From: Hirsutella rhossiliensis
Lineage: Eukaryota > Ascomycota > Sordariomycetes > Hypocreales > Ophiocordycipitaceae
Reading direction: 5' to 3'
Assembly (NCBI RefSeq): GCF_020360975.1
Contig: NW_025408685.1
Location: 682,001 to 746,000, forward strand
DNA length: 64,000 nucleotides
Shown: positions 1 to 10,333 of the stretch, in pieces
Layout of the letters: the number at the start of each line of letters is the position of its first letter
How positions within the stretch are numbered: the stretch's first letter is position 1
Translations under genes and position numbers: made by a program
The notes under the pieces: model-generated
Told to the model about the DNA's origin: nothing
The model's database searches: none
Seen by the model: only the letters and a program-made list of their open reading frames with translations

Positions 1-1309
1 CTGCCTTGCTGCAGCGCGGATTTGTCGAAGAGCAGACTGCGCCTCTGCAGAGTGCATCGAAAATGAGACGGCGAAGAAATTTCGCGATTGGCTCCAGGCA
101 CTATCGCCCCGAACTCTGGTCGTCTATTCCGACGGGTCCCGTTCTGCCGAAGGCCACGCCGGATATGGCTATGTTGTTCATCGGGACGGATCCACCGTCT
201 TGCGCGACAAGGGCCGTCTCGGGCCCGCCGAGGTTTTCGACGCTGAGGCGAAAGGTGCGTTGGAGGGGTTGAAGGCTGCGGTGAGCCTTCCAGAAACTGA
301 CCGCATCTTTGTCTGCCTCGACAACCTCGCGACCGCAACATGCTTACGGGCACGCCGAGCGACTCCTCGCAAGAGGTCTTCCTTGAGTTTCAATCTTTGG
401 CGCGAAAATACGGAGCTGTGGAGGTCCATTGGATCCCCGGCCATGCTGACATCCCAGGCAACGAGGAGGCTGATGCTCTGGCAAAGGCGGGAGCATCACT
501 GCCAGAACCCGCTGATAACGTCCCGACGCTAGCGCACCTGCGAAAGATTGCCCGACAGCAGCCGGAAGAGGCTTTCAAGGCCTGGTGGGAAGCCTCTGCG
601 CCGGAGCGATACAGAGACCTGAGGCTTAAAGCCACAACCAGCTGCCCGTCAGAATTGGCGCTCTCTCGGCCCCTGCTTCATAACTTGCTTGCAGCAAGAA
701 CCCACCATGGGGATTTTGCTGACTACCACGAAAGGTTTGGTCACGACAATGCGCGACTGACGTGCTCGTGCGGAAGACGAAAGAGCCAGCACACATCTTT
801 TACTGCAGAAAGGTTGCGCCACGGCATCGTATGCGGCTTGCACCTTCGCCGCCTGCAGCCATCAACCGCGCAATCGGCAAGGACTTTGACAAATTCGTCA
901 GGCTGGCGAAAGCGAGCTCCTTCTTCGGAGGATCTGCCCACGCCACTAGACGGTCATCATTCTCTCACCCTACCTTTTCCTCTCAATCCTTTCTGTTACC
1001 TGCTCCGATCTCGGGCGGCGTCAAGATCTCGCGACCATGCGATCGCCGAGGTCATCAAGGGCTGCAAGGCCCCAGAAGCAAATTGGCTGATCTGACCACG
1101 GGACAGCTTTCTCTTCATGCCTGGACGTCCCGCTGACGGGCAACAGGTTTGTCATGAGCGCCGTTGAGCCGATGAAATGCTGGATAGTGGGTGAAGTGTA
1201 CGATATGTAGCATGTAGACACCTGCTAGCTCAGCACGTCCTGTGCTCCCCTGCGGAGACCTGAGCGACCAAAAGTTGCTGGACGGAAAATACACTAAACT
1301 AAACTAAAC
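1..1309 (+). mobile_element. 3' end of a Tad1-type LINE retrotransposon
   Basis: The window opens inside a non-LTR retrotransposon; its reverse transcriptase lies off the left edge. What remains is the RNase H and terminal zinc-knuckle part of ORF2, about 300 bp of AT-richer 3' sequence, and a short tail of ACTAA-like units at 1293-1309. A simple-repeat tail where homology ends is usual for the 3' end of fungal LINEs. A LINE ORF1 at 30.2-31.3 kb is on the opposite strand and is not evidently the same copy. Confidence 0.72.
2..930 (+). pseudogene. LINE ORF2 C-terminus: RNase H domain and zinc knuckle, frameshifted
   Basis: RNase H would remove the RNA strand after target-primed reverse transcription. 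The reading frame starting at 2 contains VVYSDGS (first catalytic Asp), then AEAKGALEGL and FVCLDN, the second and third acidic positions. Near 350 it shifts frame and continues as VHWIPGHADIPGNEEADALA, the diagnostic LINE RNase H ending. A second shift near 775-785 splits a terminal knuckle (TCSCG, then AHIFYC). The 5' part of ORF2 is outside the window. The domain call is firm; two frameshifts mean no intact product unless they are sequencing errors. Confidence 0.85.
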
Positions 1310-1792
1310 CAATTCCGTCAATCCCGTCAATCAACGCGAGATCGGATTGAATTGCCGGCTTAATCAGCCGACCATCGATTGCGTTGATTGAGTTGCCAGT
1401 TGCTCAACTGGATTGAGCAACCGGTTGCCAGGATTGAGTGGTTTGCCAGCCTGCTCTATCCACTGCCAATCCTCACGCCGCAGCTCGTTCTCCTCTCGCG
1501 AGGGCCAAGACGAGGAGCAAGATAGGGAGCAAGACGAGGGGCAGGACGAGGGAGAAGGCGAGGCCTCTACAGATACAGAGGCGGCGAGAGGGCCAGCTTA
1601 TAACACCAGGCACCTCCAGAAGAGACGACTCTAACTGGTGCCCGGCTCAGGCACATTATCAATGCCTTCCTCTCCAAATAGTTGGAATTGGTGTTGAGCG
1701 CTTAGTGGAATAGCATCGCCCTGAAGCTGGGCTTGAGCTCGTCGGAGAGAATGGTTTGTTCGAGGATTTGGTCTAGTTGTACCTATATTATT
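1310..1792. other. Non-coding spacer with a short inverted repeat
   Basis: I see no convincing gene. Positions 1327-1337 (TCAATCAACGC) and 1381-1391 (its reverse complement) form an 11-bp inverted repeat enclosing a smaller CGGCT/AGCCG stem. An acidic Glu/Asp/Gln-rich frame at about 1500-1630 looks like simple-sequence coding noise. No TIR for the neighbouring integrase gene could be recognised here. Confidence 0.4.
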
Positions 1793-3837
1793 TTAATACG
1801 CACATGTATTTACACCAAGAGTGAAGTTGCTCACATATCTTGCCAGCCCGCCTCGTGGCGGCTCCATTACTGCAAGAATTGGCTGGTGACCACTTTCCTG
1901 ATGCTGCCGTATTCGACGGCGAAGTTCCATATATTCCTCAAAGAAGGGGTGCTTGTGATCTTGCCTTGAATCAAGCAACCCGTCAAACCCCATCGCTGTC
2001 AGCTCTTGCATACACCAGTCTGCTGTCTCTTGTGGCAAGAAGGAATCGATGTCGATATCTTGTATCGGCTCGAGTAAATCCTGCAGAACCTCGCTGGCCA
2101 TACCCTCATCACCCTCGCTAAGATGCACACCCCAGTTCGGTGCCTGATCCGTATTATAGAGATCTATAGGTCGGCCGCTTATTACATGTTGACGATTTCG
2201 TTGTGTGCGGATCTTGTGAGAGTTCAAAGGTCCACGAAGGTTGCAAATTCGTCCCTGATCATCGGTGTATAGATTGCGTATAGCGCAATCTGGTCACTAA
2301 CATCGACTCAATGAATAAAGCCGAGTGTGCAAGCTCATTGAAGAAAGACTACTCTATAATTAGCGTATATATGTAGTCTAATAGTTCGATTGACTTACAA
2401 TCCATCGCTCTGACGCTCCAACTCGAAGGCTTCGCCACCATGACTCGATTCGCACATTCCGTGTACTTGGCCCGTACATATGACAAGACTCAATAAGGTC
2501 TCCTTGGCGATACATGTGACGCATACCATTTATATCCTCATACGTAAATCGTGCTGACCCAGCTCTTGCAATCGCCGCTTGTGCCGCAACCCAAAGAGGA
2601 GTCTCGACGCCGTGGTCACAGCGAGTGAAAAAGGGCGCATTCAAGATGCTGTACAGCAACAAGATACTGCTTGAGTGTGCTTAACGCTGTAGTCGCTGAC
2701 CTTCCCAAGAAGAACCAGACAATACAGCGCGAATATGCATCAATGCAAGCATAGACTTGAAAGCCGAAGCGCTTGAGCTTCTCGTACCCATCGAGGCACC
2801 AAAGGAAGTTTGGTCCCGGCACGGTAAAGTCAGTACGATGCTTGAAGTTGCCCTCGCGGCGCCTTTGGACTTCCTCCGGAAAGACTGAACGGTAAAAGTC
2901 ATAGAGACGGTTTTGCGATACCAAGACGCCACCTTTTAGTCGGACATAGTTGTAGAGATAGCCTCTGCCAAATGAACGAACCGCAGATGTCTCTTGGAGG
3001 TCCCTTCCAATGAATTCAATCGCGGCACGAAGAGCTGCTTGCCGTTCGTCGTCCGTGCGATAACGGCGTTTCATTCCATTCTGTAGTCGAGTGCGTACGA
3101 CTGTGTGAAGGGATACTGTCGCATTCAGGATGCGTATAATGAAATGCGCGGTTGATAAGCGATGTCATCGAACTTTCTAGATAACATTACAAAAGCACCC
3201 TGGGTGGCAAGTGGCAATTCGCCACCGCAAGGCAGTCATATTCCCTCAGGACTATAAGGAGACAGAACTTCTCACATTCATTTTAGATAGACGACAATGA
3301 ACAGATTGACTCTTACCCTCATTTTATTGCGAGAGATACCGTCATTCCATCCTTGGTCCGTAAGTCACGAACGATTGAAGAGTCACTATACCCGTATGTA
3401 TAGAAGTAAAAGCGAACTCGTTCAATAAGCTCTTCAGTGATGTGTATATTCTGCCGTGAAAGACCCAGAGTGGCCAGATGGCTCTTTAATGTGCGTAACG
3501 AGATCTCTGCCCTGCTTCTTGCACGAAGGGTATCATTGACTTGAGCCAGTATACCCGTAAGTGTAAACTTTAACTCATGCATCTCAACGATCTCTTCGAA
3601 CAAGTCATCAAGCCGTAATTGACGAGATAGTCCCCAGGCGGCAATTTGGGTCTGAAGGGTCCGTAAGCTGATTGTCGGAGAGTCTTGGGCGACGAGCAGG
3701 CTGTTCAACGATTGCAGCATTTCCTGTTGCGTAGACCTTGACAGGAAGAGACCATTAATGTGATCCCGGAAGGGCTCAAGATCAATACTGCGTTTAGGCA
3801 TCGTTGTATCGCAGATATAGCAATGCAGTGGTCTCAA
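1793..3837 (-). pseudogene. Decayed integrase-core (DDE) transposase-like gene, copy 1
   Basis: Member of a fungal family with an N-terminal helix-turn-helix-like region followed by a retroviral-type integrase core; a DDE strand-transfer enzyme by similarity. Read on the minus strand: an N-terminal piece (3837-3319) with the repeated motif ISLRTL...GLSRQ; the core (3074-2616) with FLWCLDGYEKL and ACIDAYSR; a shifted frame (2662-2378) with CDHGVETPLW and NVRIESWW, giving a D-D-E order with the last two about 57 residues apart; and a C-terminal piece (2227-1793). It aligns piece by piece with the copy at 44.8-46.4 kb but is clearly divergent from it. At least three frame breaks and an LTR-derived insertion (3119-3290) make it non-functional. 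No TIRs were recognised for this copy. Confidence 0.75.
3119..3290 (+). repeat. Solo/partial LTR related to the LTR at 29.86-30.12 kb
   Basis: This stretch shares a long, gapped block with the copia LTR near 29.95-30.07 kb, including TCTAGAT, CCTGGGTGGC, a run ending CGCCACC, and AAGGCAG, in the same order and spacing. It sits between the N-terminal and core pieces of integrase copy 1, so it is either an insertion into that gene or lies in a lost intron. Its ends could not be fixed. Confidence 0.55.
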
Positions 3838-4387
3838 TTGGGTTATTTGACGTCGGACGAGGGCTCCATACGGTCTTGTGCCTTGAGGCAGGCGGGGTTG
3901 AGGGGTCAGGCGGCGTCGTGGCGGTTTAGCGCGATTTCTTTTTTGCGGTGCGTGCCTTTGTTGCTTAATGTGCGACCGTATTCCACGTAAAACAGATGCT
4001 GACTAACGTACCCCACTGCGTCATGCAACGCACTAGGTCATGCAACAATTTTCAACACCTGACGCTGTCGAGAAGAAGGTCCGAACGAGTTGAGGTCTCT
4101 AGGTCTCTAGGTAATACAGCTTGAAACCAGGTAAGAAGGAAGTCTGCAGACTGTTCTTTCTTCTTCCTAGACCACGAGGGGTCCGGAGGATCTCCTATTC
4201 GAACGGGGACCTTTTGAGGAGTCCGGCGTAATTATTACTGGCTCGGGGACCTCGAGAGACTGAACTATCTATCTAATAGCTAGAAGAGCTATTTGATCGG
4301 GGAGATGGAGCTGATGTTGCTGACGTAGATGACTTACGTGGCCTTCAGTAAGTGGCAAGAAGTGCCCTCTTTCTGATAGAATGTATA
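3838..4387. other. Non-coding stretch between transposon remnants
   Basis: No gene is supported. The octamer CATGCAAC occurs twice around 4021-4045, next to TACCCCACTG, which vaguely resembles a transposon end, but no inverted partner was found. A polypyrimidine run at 4155-4170 is unremarkable. Confidence 0.35.
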
Positions 4388-5212
4388 CTATACCTGAAAA
4401 CGGGATATCAACTTGGGAGAAGCTTGGAGGGATACAAAAGAGGCCGTTTGGACGGGAAAAGGGCAACCGGGGGCAGAGCAATCAACACATGCATTCTCGC
4501 ATACCATCTGATCATATGATACTCGAAAAGTCCCTTTATCCACTTCTATGCCCACTTTTGCTCTCATCTTCGCGAGATTCACAGAATGTTCTCGCAGCTT
4601 CCGGGTCCGCGGAGCGGGGCCGGTGCTGCCACCCGAGCACGACCCACCGGACCCGGTACAACCGGGTCCACCAAGCTGGGCACAGCCCGTGACATTAGCC
4701 CCTTCCTCCTCCGACCAGGTCGGCGTCTGCGGGGTTCTTGCTTTCCTGCCAGCGTCTCGTTCCCTAGGGCCATCATTGGTCTTGATTGGCCCGTACTTGT
4801 CCTCGAATGCCTTCATCGCAATTGTTCCTTGCAACCACTCAAGTGGCTCCCAAGTCGGTTCTGCGTAGCCCGTCCATCGCACTAGTGCTTGCCTGAATTC
4901 CCCTCGTCCGCGCTTCTTCCATCTCGCGCTATGAGCTTTTAGTTCTTTGACCCACTTATCCCAATCTTGGGGTTCCCGTAGGATCGTTCGTTGGGTCGAA
5001 GTCCCGGTCTTTGTCATCTTTGCGGACGGAGGGTGGGGATAGGTGTAATGATCAGATGATCGGTGCTTCTTGCAGCAGCCGGAAGTTACAGAAACGTCTG
5101 TTCTCCCGGGCTCATAACCCTCGCGAATAGAGCAGGGCAAGGGGCATAATATTTTTAAGGTGCATCTGTTTTCGTTGTGTTCCTCCTCCTGTCTGCTGTA
5201 CCGTTCTCCCAT
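4388..5212 (-). pseudogene. Chimeric ORF: copia gag-like start joined to a chromodomain
   Basis: The likely initiator is the Met at 5017. It is followed by TQRTILREPQDWDKWVKELK, the style of a copia Gag N-terminus. The same frame then runs into LVRWTGYAEPTWEPLEWLQ, the second half of a chromodomain as found at the C-terminus of Ty3/gypsy integrases, which binds modified histone tails. The downstream part is low-complexity (Gly/Ser/Pro) and unrecognised. No reverse transcriptase, protease or LTR is visible. This looks like two retroelement ends fused by deletion or nested insertion that happens to stay in frame; a domesticated gene is possible but nothing demonstrates it. Confidence 0.5.
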
Positions 5213-5353
5213 TTATGCTCTTTGCCCTCTCTTCTTCAGTCTTCCATCTCCTTCATAGGCACCTCTCTCCGCGTCAGCTTGCCACGTCATCCCTGTTTCA
5301 TCCTGTCTCGTCCCTATACCTTCAGCTAGCTATCAGGGCTTCAGGAACGAGTC

Positions 5354-5827
5354 TTAGACCCTTCTTCTCGACAAGTTCAGATCGACCATCGAGGACCAAA
5401 GGAACCTCTTCATCGTAGAATGTATATCCTCCACAATAGAGGTCGTCGCGTGGCCAAGGTGACGATGGCGGTCAACGAAGCACATCACGAATTTCTCCTT
5501 CCAAGGGTCCAGTCTGCCGTCCGTGCCCTCAGGGGCCCTCAGGGGCTTCCGATATCCATCCACCTTGTCAACGGCCGGCCGACCGACCGAAATGCCGCCG
5601 CTTGAAGGGCCAATACTCGGGGGCTTGAGTACGTACCTAGTAGGCCCCCTCTCCGCATTGTGTATCGAAGTTAACCCCTGTGCAGATGTCAACGTGGGCA
5701 GCACTTTTTCCACTGGCCTCCGTCTCTCAAGACACTGTTGATTGGATGGAACAAGCATCTCGATGTCCACCTTCAGCTCGTTGACAAGTTCAGAGGTTCT
5801 GTAGTCTAGGCCGCCGCTTAGCGCCAT
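5354..5827 (-). pseudogene. MULE transposase C-terminal fragment
   Basis: The minus-strand frame ends with FVDRHRHLGHATTSIVEDIH followed by STMKRFL. This is the conserved Mutator-like transposase segment after the catalytic core, where a Trp/His-rich stretch is followed by TTS..VE..H..(L/M)K. Only about 50 residues are MULE-like. The codons just upstream come from an inserted piece of Crypton terminus (5520-5610), so the ORF is a composite. The catalytic DDE residues are absent and no TIRs are seen. Certain as a MULE relic, not functional. Confidence 0.65.
5520..5610 (-). repeat. Fragment of Crypton right-end sequence
   Basis: On the minus strand this 90-bp stretch reads CCCTTCAAG, CGGTCGGCCGG, GACAAGGTGGAT and GGAAGCCCCTGAGGGC, then ACGGAC. 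It matches, in order, the segment just inside the right ends of Cryptons B and C (19201-19290 and 22028-22118). A ten-base unit (CCCTGAGGGC) is duplicated here. It is a detached end or a relic of an earlier Crypton insertion in the MULE. Confidence 0.6.
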
Positions 5828-6299
5828 GGGTCTTGAAACAAGATCCCAAAATCGAGGTTGAGTCCCGTCCTTACTAAAAAGATGCGAGTCAGATCCTAGC
5901 CGACAACGCCGTCCCTACAAATCACGATGGCGTTCGTTCATGCACCGTGGATCCCGGTTGTACAGGGGGCGGGGTTGGGGGGGGGTTGGGGGGGCAGGTC
6001 TACTCTACGGCAGGGCATCCTGTAGACTCCCGCTGAAGAACAAACGCCAAATCAACCAGCGAGTCGGACCCATGAAACGTATGCAGCCCACTACGACATT
6101 TTGTTCTTGCGGCAGGACATTTTCCGCATGAGGGAGAGCCCAGAAGTTGGAGTGTGCATTCCACTTTTGCCAGGTGCACTGGTGCAGCGGCATTGCGACA
6201 TTTAATGGCATTATGACTAGCTGGTGGAGCCGCTGGATCCCAACGGAAACTCCGTGCTTGTAGCTGCTTATCGGTGGTGCCCGCAATTGCGTCGTAATT
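5828..6299. other. Non-coding spacer with a G-quadruplex-type tract
   Basis: No gene is visible. At 5965-5994 four long G-runs are separated by C, TT and TT, which fits the classical G-quadruplex pattern on the plus strand. The rest carries no recognisable element up to the first GATAAG-type motifs that mark the Crypton A flank. Confidence 0.5.
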
Positions 6300-9200
6300 C
6301 ACTTAGGCCACGTGACCACTTATCGCCCGCAAAACGCCGCCCGTGAAATCGTGTGCAGGACGCCTGATAAGTGCATTTGATAAGTTCCCACCCGACTTAT
6401 CGGGTTTCCGGCCAACCCAGCCCAGACATTCGCCCCGTAGGAAGGTTGCCCGATCGACCGAGATGGCCGCGGACGACTCGTACACGGCAGCTGACGAGCG
6501 CGCCCGTGCCGCCCGGAGGGCGGGCATCCAGGCGAAGAAGGACGAACAGCCGGCGAACACGACGCGGAGTTACGCGGCGAAGCAGCGGGAGTGGAAGGCG
6601 CGTCCCCCCGGCCGGTCCTCCACTTCGATCCCTGTCACGTACGGCCCCCTAGGCGGCTAACAGACAAATGCGTATAGGCCTGGTGCCATACGCCTCGGGC
6701 TGCAGCAGACGGCTCGCTCTATAGCTGGCCCGACGGCGAGCTCGTAACGCCGGACAAGCTGGCGGCGTGGCTCAAAGAGGATATCCTGTTACGACGCGTT
6801 GTGCCGCCGCAGAAGAAGAAGCCGCGCGCGCGGGGTAAGATTAGGGGCAACGGCAACGGCGAGGCCGTACAGGTACGGCAACAGCGCGAACAGGAGCAGC
6901 TCGAGGCCGCGGCCATGGCAGAGGCCGAAAGCCTGGCCGAAGCTTTGGAGGTCCCCCTGGCCGAGGCCGCCGAGCTGCTCGCTGACGACCGCGAGGGCTA
7001 CGTGCCACCCACAGGCCTCGCGACGGCTGCAGTAGACCTTACCGAAGGGTCTTTGCTTACGAGGGGCACTATCGACGCCTATATCGCGGCCGTTATCGAG
7101 CTATGGAGGCTCCAGGTGGCTCACGGCAACGCGAATACGGAGAATCCCCGGGGCGCCGCCGTACGAGGATTCCTTGAGCAACGGGGCCGGCAGCGGGGAA
7201 GCACGACCGCGCCTCCTTTAAAGACCGCGGAAGCGACGGGATCAGGCCGGCTACCTCCCCGATGAATGGCTTCGGATCCAGGATCTCCTTCTCACTGGCG
7301 CCGCGTATACGCCGCAAAACCTCCGTACGCGAGTCGACCTCCTCTTCGGCCACTACTACCTCTTACGGGGGGAGAACCGGCGCAAGATGGAGCTTGCAGA
7401 CCTATCCCTACTCGACTATCCGCCTTCGGAGGCCCGACCCCTGTGGTTGCCTGGTAAGCCTTTTACGGGACGGCAAGCTAAATAAGACGGCGAGGAAGGA
7501 GTTTATGGGCGCGCTCCGGCACAAGGACCCCTTATTCTGTACGCAAGGGCCCTAGCACAGCTCTTCTTTGGCGCTGGCACGTCGCCGGCGAACCGCCCCG
7601 TCCTTCCGGCGCCGTCAGGACTGGTATCGGATCAAGGTCCTCGTCGGGCGGGACCGCGAGCAGGAGCTCTCGTACCCGACGCAGCTACAAGAGACCTGGC
7701 GTATCTTCGGCGCTGCCGGCCTTATCGCGTCGAAGAAGACGCACCTCCCGCGCAGGGTGGGCGCCCAGGACGCGGAGACCCATGGCACGTCGCTCGCCCA
7801 GATCTCGCAGGCCGGCCGCTGGAACCAGAGCGTGCTCTGCCAGGCATATCTTACGCACCTACCGCGGCAGTTCATGCGTATCGTCGCCGGCTTCTCGGCC
7901 TCCCGGGGACTACTTCCTCGCGCGTGCGGCTCACGAACCCCGTACGTCTTACAAAGCAGCTGTGGCCGTGGATCGAGGTGGGAACCCCGCTTTGAGGCGC
8001 GGGCGCGCCGGCAATGCTGGGCAGAAGGCGGTCTCGACGACGACGACCTAGCCGCTGACGGCTTCCTGCTTATGCGGCGCCTGCGTATAGTACTTCTGCA
8101 GGACCTGGCCGTCCTACAGCTCCGCTACCCGTCGCTACCGTTCTTCGCCTACGCCCCTTTTGGCGGGCCCGAGTGGGACGAGTTCGCCGTCGCCGTGCGG
8201 TCCACCGCGGTAGGGGCTATGGAGCCGGTAAGCCTGCTCGTACGACGCGCGCTGCCGGAACTAAGCGGCGTCATAGAGAGCACGCGGGAGGCCCTGTTAC
8301 AGAATAGTCAGCGGCTCGCCATCCGGCGAGGCCCGGCTGGACGGGATTCAGGGCGGCCTCGATGCCCTCCTCCAAGGCAAGGTCCCTATCACCTTTACCG
8401 GCTACTTCGGAGCCGGGTCAGCAGAGGCGCTGGCCCCAGCCCCGGCCCCGGCCCCGTCAACAGTACCTACCTTGAATCTCAATACAGCTCCGGCCCCGGC
8501 CCCGGCCCCCGCCCCAGAGCCTCTGGTACCAGGCATGCCTATCGTCACAGCCCTGGCAAGGGTCTTTACGGTGGGGGACGTCTGGAAGGAATGGGGTGAA
8601 GGGTTTGCAGGTCAGAAGGCCGTACGGGAGCTGGAAGAGACGTGGGGAAGCCGCTGGCGCCCGGGGAACGGGGTCAGAGTGCAGTTCTGTCGCCGGAAGG
8701 TGATCTGGGACGAGCTGTTGGCCCGTATGGCGTCCGGCAAATGCAAGGAGGCGGCCGTTGCAGAGCTAGAGCTGTTACGCGCCGGCCGAAGCTTGAACCG
8801 ACTCGTCGACGAGCTCAAACAGCGCCGACGGCGGGGCCAGGATCGGGGCCAGGGCCAGGGCCAGATACGGGTACAGGTAGGGACCCCCGTGCCCGATGAC
8901 CCAGGTCCAGGCCGGGACCAGGTCCAACTCGAGGTCAGGGCCGTCGGGGCGGAGGACCCGGCTGGGAAAGCGGACCGCCCTCGTCGACGTAAGCCAGCCG
9001 CCTCGTAGAGTCTTTATACATATTTATATCCATGTAACTAGACATATTTTTGAGGATCAAAGGGCCGTAGGATCGGTGCATTACTATCTCGCAGTTCCTG
9101 TAGCCGAGCCTAGCCCCCCCATTACCCATTCGCGGCGCTGCAACGCAAATATCTCGACGGACAGTAGCCTATACGGAGTGCTCCTCGACCAAACGCGCCG

Positions 9201-9380
9201 CCGGAGTGGAGTAGTCCCCCAGGCCCCGGAATGGCCTCGATTGGGCTGCTGGCCGTGGAGATATTCGCGTGCGCGGCGCCGGGCACTTATCAGATGGTAG
9301 ATATGTAATCGCATACGATTTCCCGAAATTACTCCGCAAATCGACCCCACGATAAGTCCTGCTTCTAGATCTGCTTATGC
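6300..9380 (+). mobile_element. Crypton A (tyrosine-recombinase transposon)
   Basis: Cryptons move through a tyrosine recombinase and lack TIRs, so the ends here are approximate. The recombinase/GCR1_C coding region occupies 6462-9008. Both flanks are rich in GATAAG/CTTATC: about 6319, 6366, 6379 and 6397 on the left and about 9286 and 9351 on the right. These could be subterminal binding sites. Crypton A is a separate lineage from B and C: domain order is the same but sequences are clearly diverged. Confidence 0.6.
6462..9008 (+). pseudogene. Crypton A recombinase with GCR1_C-type DNA-binding tail
   Basis: From the Met at 6462 the frames give an N-terminal NTTRSYAAKQREWK segment and PDGELVTPDKL (both seen also in B/C), an Ala/Glu-rich linker, and IDAYIAAVIELWR. 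The recombinase core (NDC10_II-like) has RGENRRKMELADL (first Arg), KKTHLPR (HxxR) and CQAYLTHLPRQFMR (nucleophilic Tyr region). It ends with a GCR1_C-like domain (VWKEWGEGF...WGSRWRPG) at about 8550-8800. A Pro/Ala tract lies at 8470-8520 and Gln/Gly repeats near 8850. Frame changes near 6600-6700, 7260, 7550, 7900 and 8320-8470 break the ORF. A short intron near 6640-6680 is possible but its phase does not fit cleanly. Confidence 0.78.
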
Positions 9381-9610
9381 CTCGATTATGGTACTACCGG
9401 TAACTTTTATCACGCGCGAGTCAGATCAGGCGAACCCAGTCATGGGCAGGCAGCCCAGGCTTGTGGATCAGCGCTCCTAAGTGCAAACTTTGGCGGAGAC
9501 TATTAAATAGTTTGCGCATTTACTAGCCTGACCTGTGTGTGTAAGAGTCATTCCTGTGCAGTAATTCTTCATGACAGTCTAGTAATTGCCAAAACTACTG
9601 GGCGGCTCGA
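9009..9610. other. Crypton A 3' flank and intergenic DNA
   Basis: No coding capacity is supported. The first 350 bp probably belong to the Crypton 3' end, including GATAAG-like motifs near 9286 and 9351. The remainder is moderately AT-rich intergenic DNA leading to the promoter of the secreted-protein gene. Confidence 0.4.
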
Positions 9611-9742
9611 ACTTATAAAGTGCGAGCATTCCACCTCGAGCTGGAAAGTCTTCGCATGCTACTTACTTCTTCTACTAGCACCATCATCGATTTTACCTCA
9701 CTCCCTTTTGGTGTCCCCCTTTTGAGTACCTTTTTGCTAACA
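9611..9742 (+). promoter_or_regulatory. Probable core promoter and 5' UTR of the small secreted-protein gene
   Basis: ACTTATAAAG (TATA-like) at 9611-9620 is followed by a pyrimidine-rich stretch (9660-9735) and an ATG at 9743 in the context CTAACATGA. Spacing and composition resemble a strongly expressed filamentous-fungal gene. No specific operator is recognised. Confidence 0.45.
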
Positions 9743-10106
9743 TGAAGGCTTCAATTGCCCTTTTCATGTGCCTGCCGGGACTGGGACTAGCGTCCCAACG
9801 CCGGACCAAGTTATAGCACCAAGAGAAAACGATTCGGCTCAACAAGTTGATGGTCAAGGTAATTATCTTAATGCTCAAGGTCAAAAACTTGATCCCAGTA
9901 CTGGTCAATGGGTTGATGTCCCTGGTGCTCATCGACTTGATGGCTCAATAATTTCTGGTAAGACAACAAGGTCAAATTCCTACTCAGAAAATAATGTCGG
10001 TTCTGATGAGCTTCTTCCTCAAGCCGATAGCCAACCCGGTAAAGAGAAACAAGATAAACCCACAGGTGGTCCAGGCTGGGATACACTAAACGGCCTGTGG
10101 GGATAA
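9743..10106 (+). CDS. Small secreted protein (hypothetical), one apparent frameshift
   Basis: The ATG at 9743 opens a signal-peptide-like N-terminus (MKASIALFMCLPGLGLAS: Lys, hydrophobic core, small residues before the cleavage site). At about 9790 the frame must shift by one base, at a CCC run, to enter an open frame ending at 10106 (GPGWDTLNGLWG then stop). The mature part is about 100 residues, polar, with few Cys, and contains QGNYLNAQGQKLDPSTGQW. An extra C in the CCC run would make one continuous ORF of about 120 residues, so the break may be a homopolymer error. I do not recognise the family. A secreted or effector-like role is inferred only from the signal peptide and the transposon-rich setting. 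A copia element begins 34 bp after the stop. Confidence 0.55.
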
Positions 10107-10139
10107 AATGCTTCTCCGAGTTCAAAGAATATTGAACTG

Positions 10140-10333
10140 TGTCGGTAGGTCTCTACACAGGCCTGCGTGCAAATCGCAATGGTATGTGTAATCGTTGATG
10201 TCTGTTCTAGAAAGGGGGAAGAGGGGGCAAAGGGCACGGAGCTAGCTATGTGTCCTCCGCTATCCTCAACTGCACACGTGAGAGCGCACGTGACCTATCT
10301 AGATGGGTACAATGGATTACTACAATTCCCACA
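10140..10333 (-). repeat. 3' LTR of the gag-protease copia element
   Basis: 194 bp, TG...CA on the plus strand, base-for-base the same as 13287-13480 by eye. The preceding AACTG is the left target-site duplicate. Confidence 0.92.

Noticed and set aside
1413..1713. Glu/Gln/Asp-rich ORF as a small gene
   Set aside because: It is simple-sequence coding without conserved motif or splice structure.
4005..4045. TACCCCACTGCGTCATGCAAC as a TIR of integrase copy 1
   Set aside because: It only loosely resembles the 42390 TIR and no inverted partner was found on the other side of copy 1.
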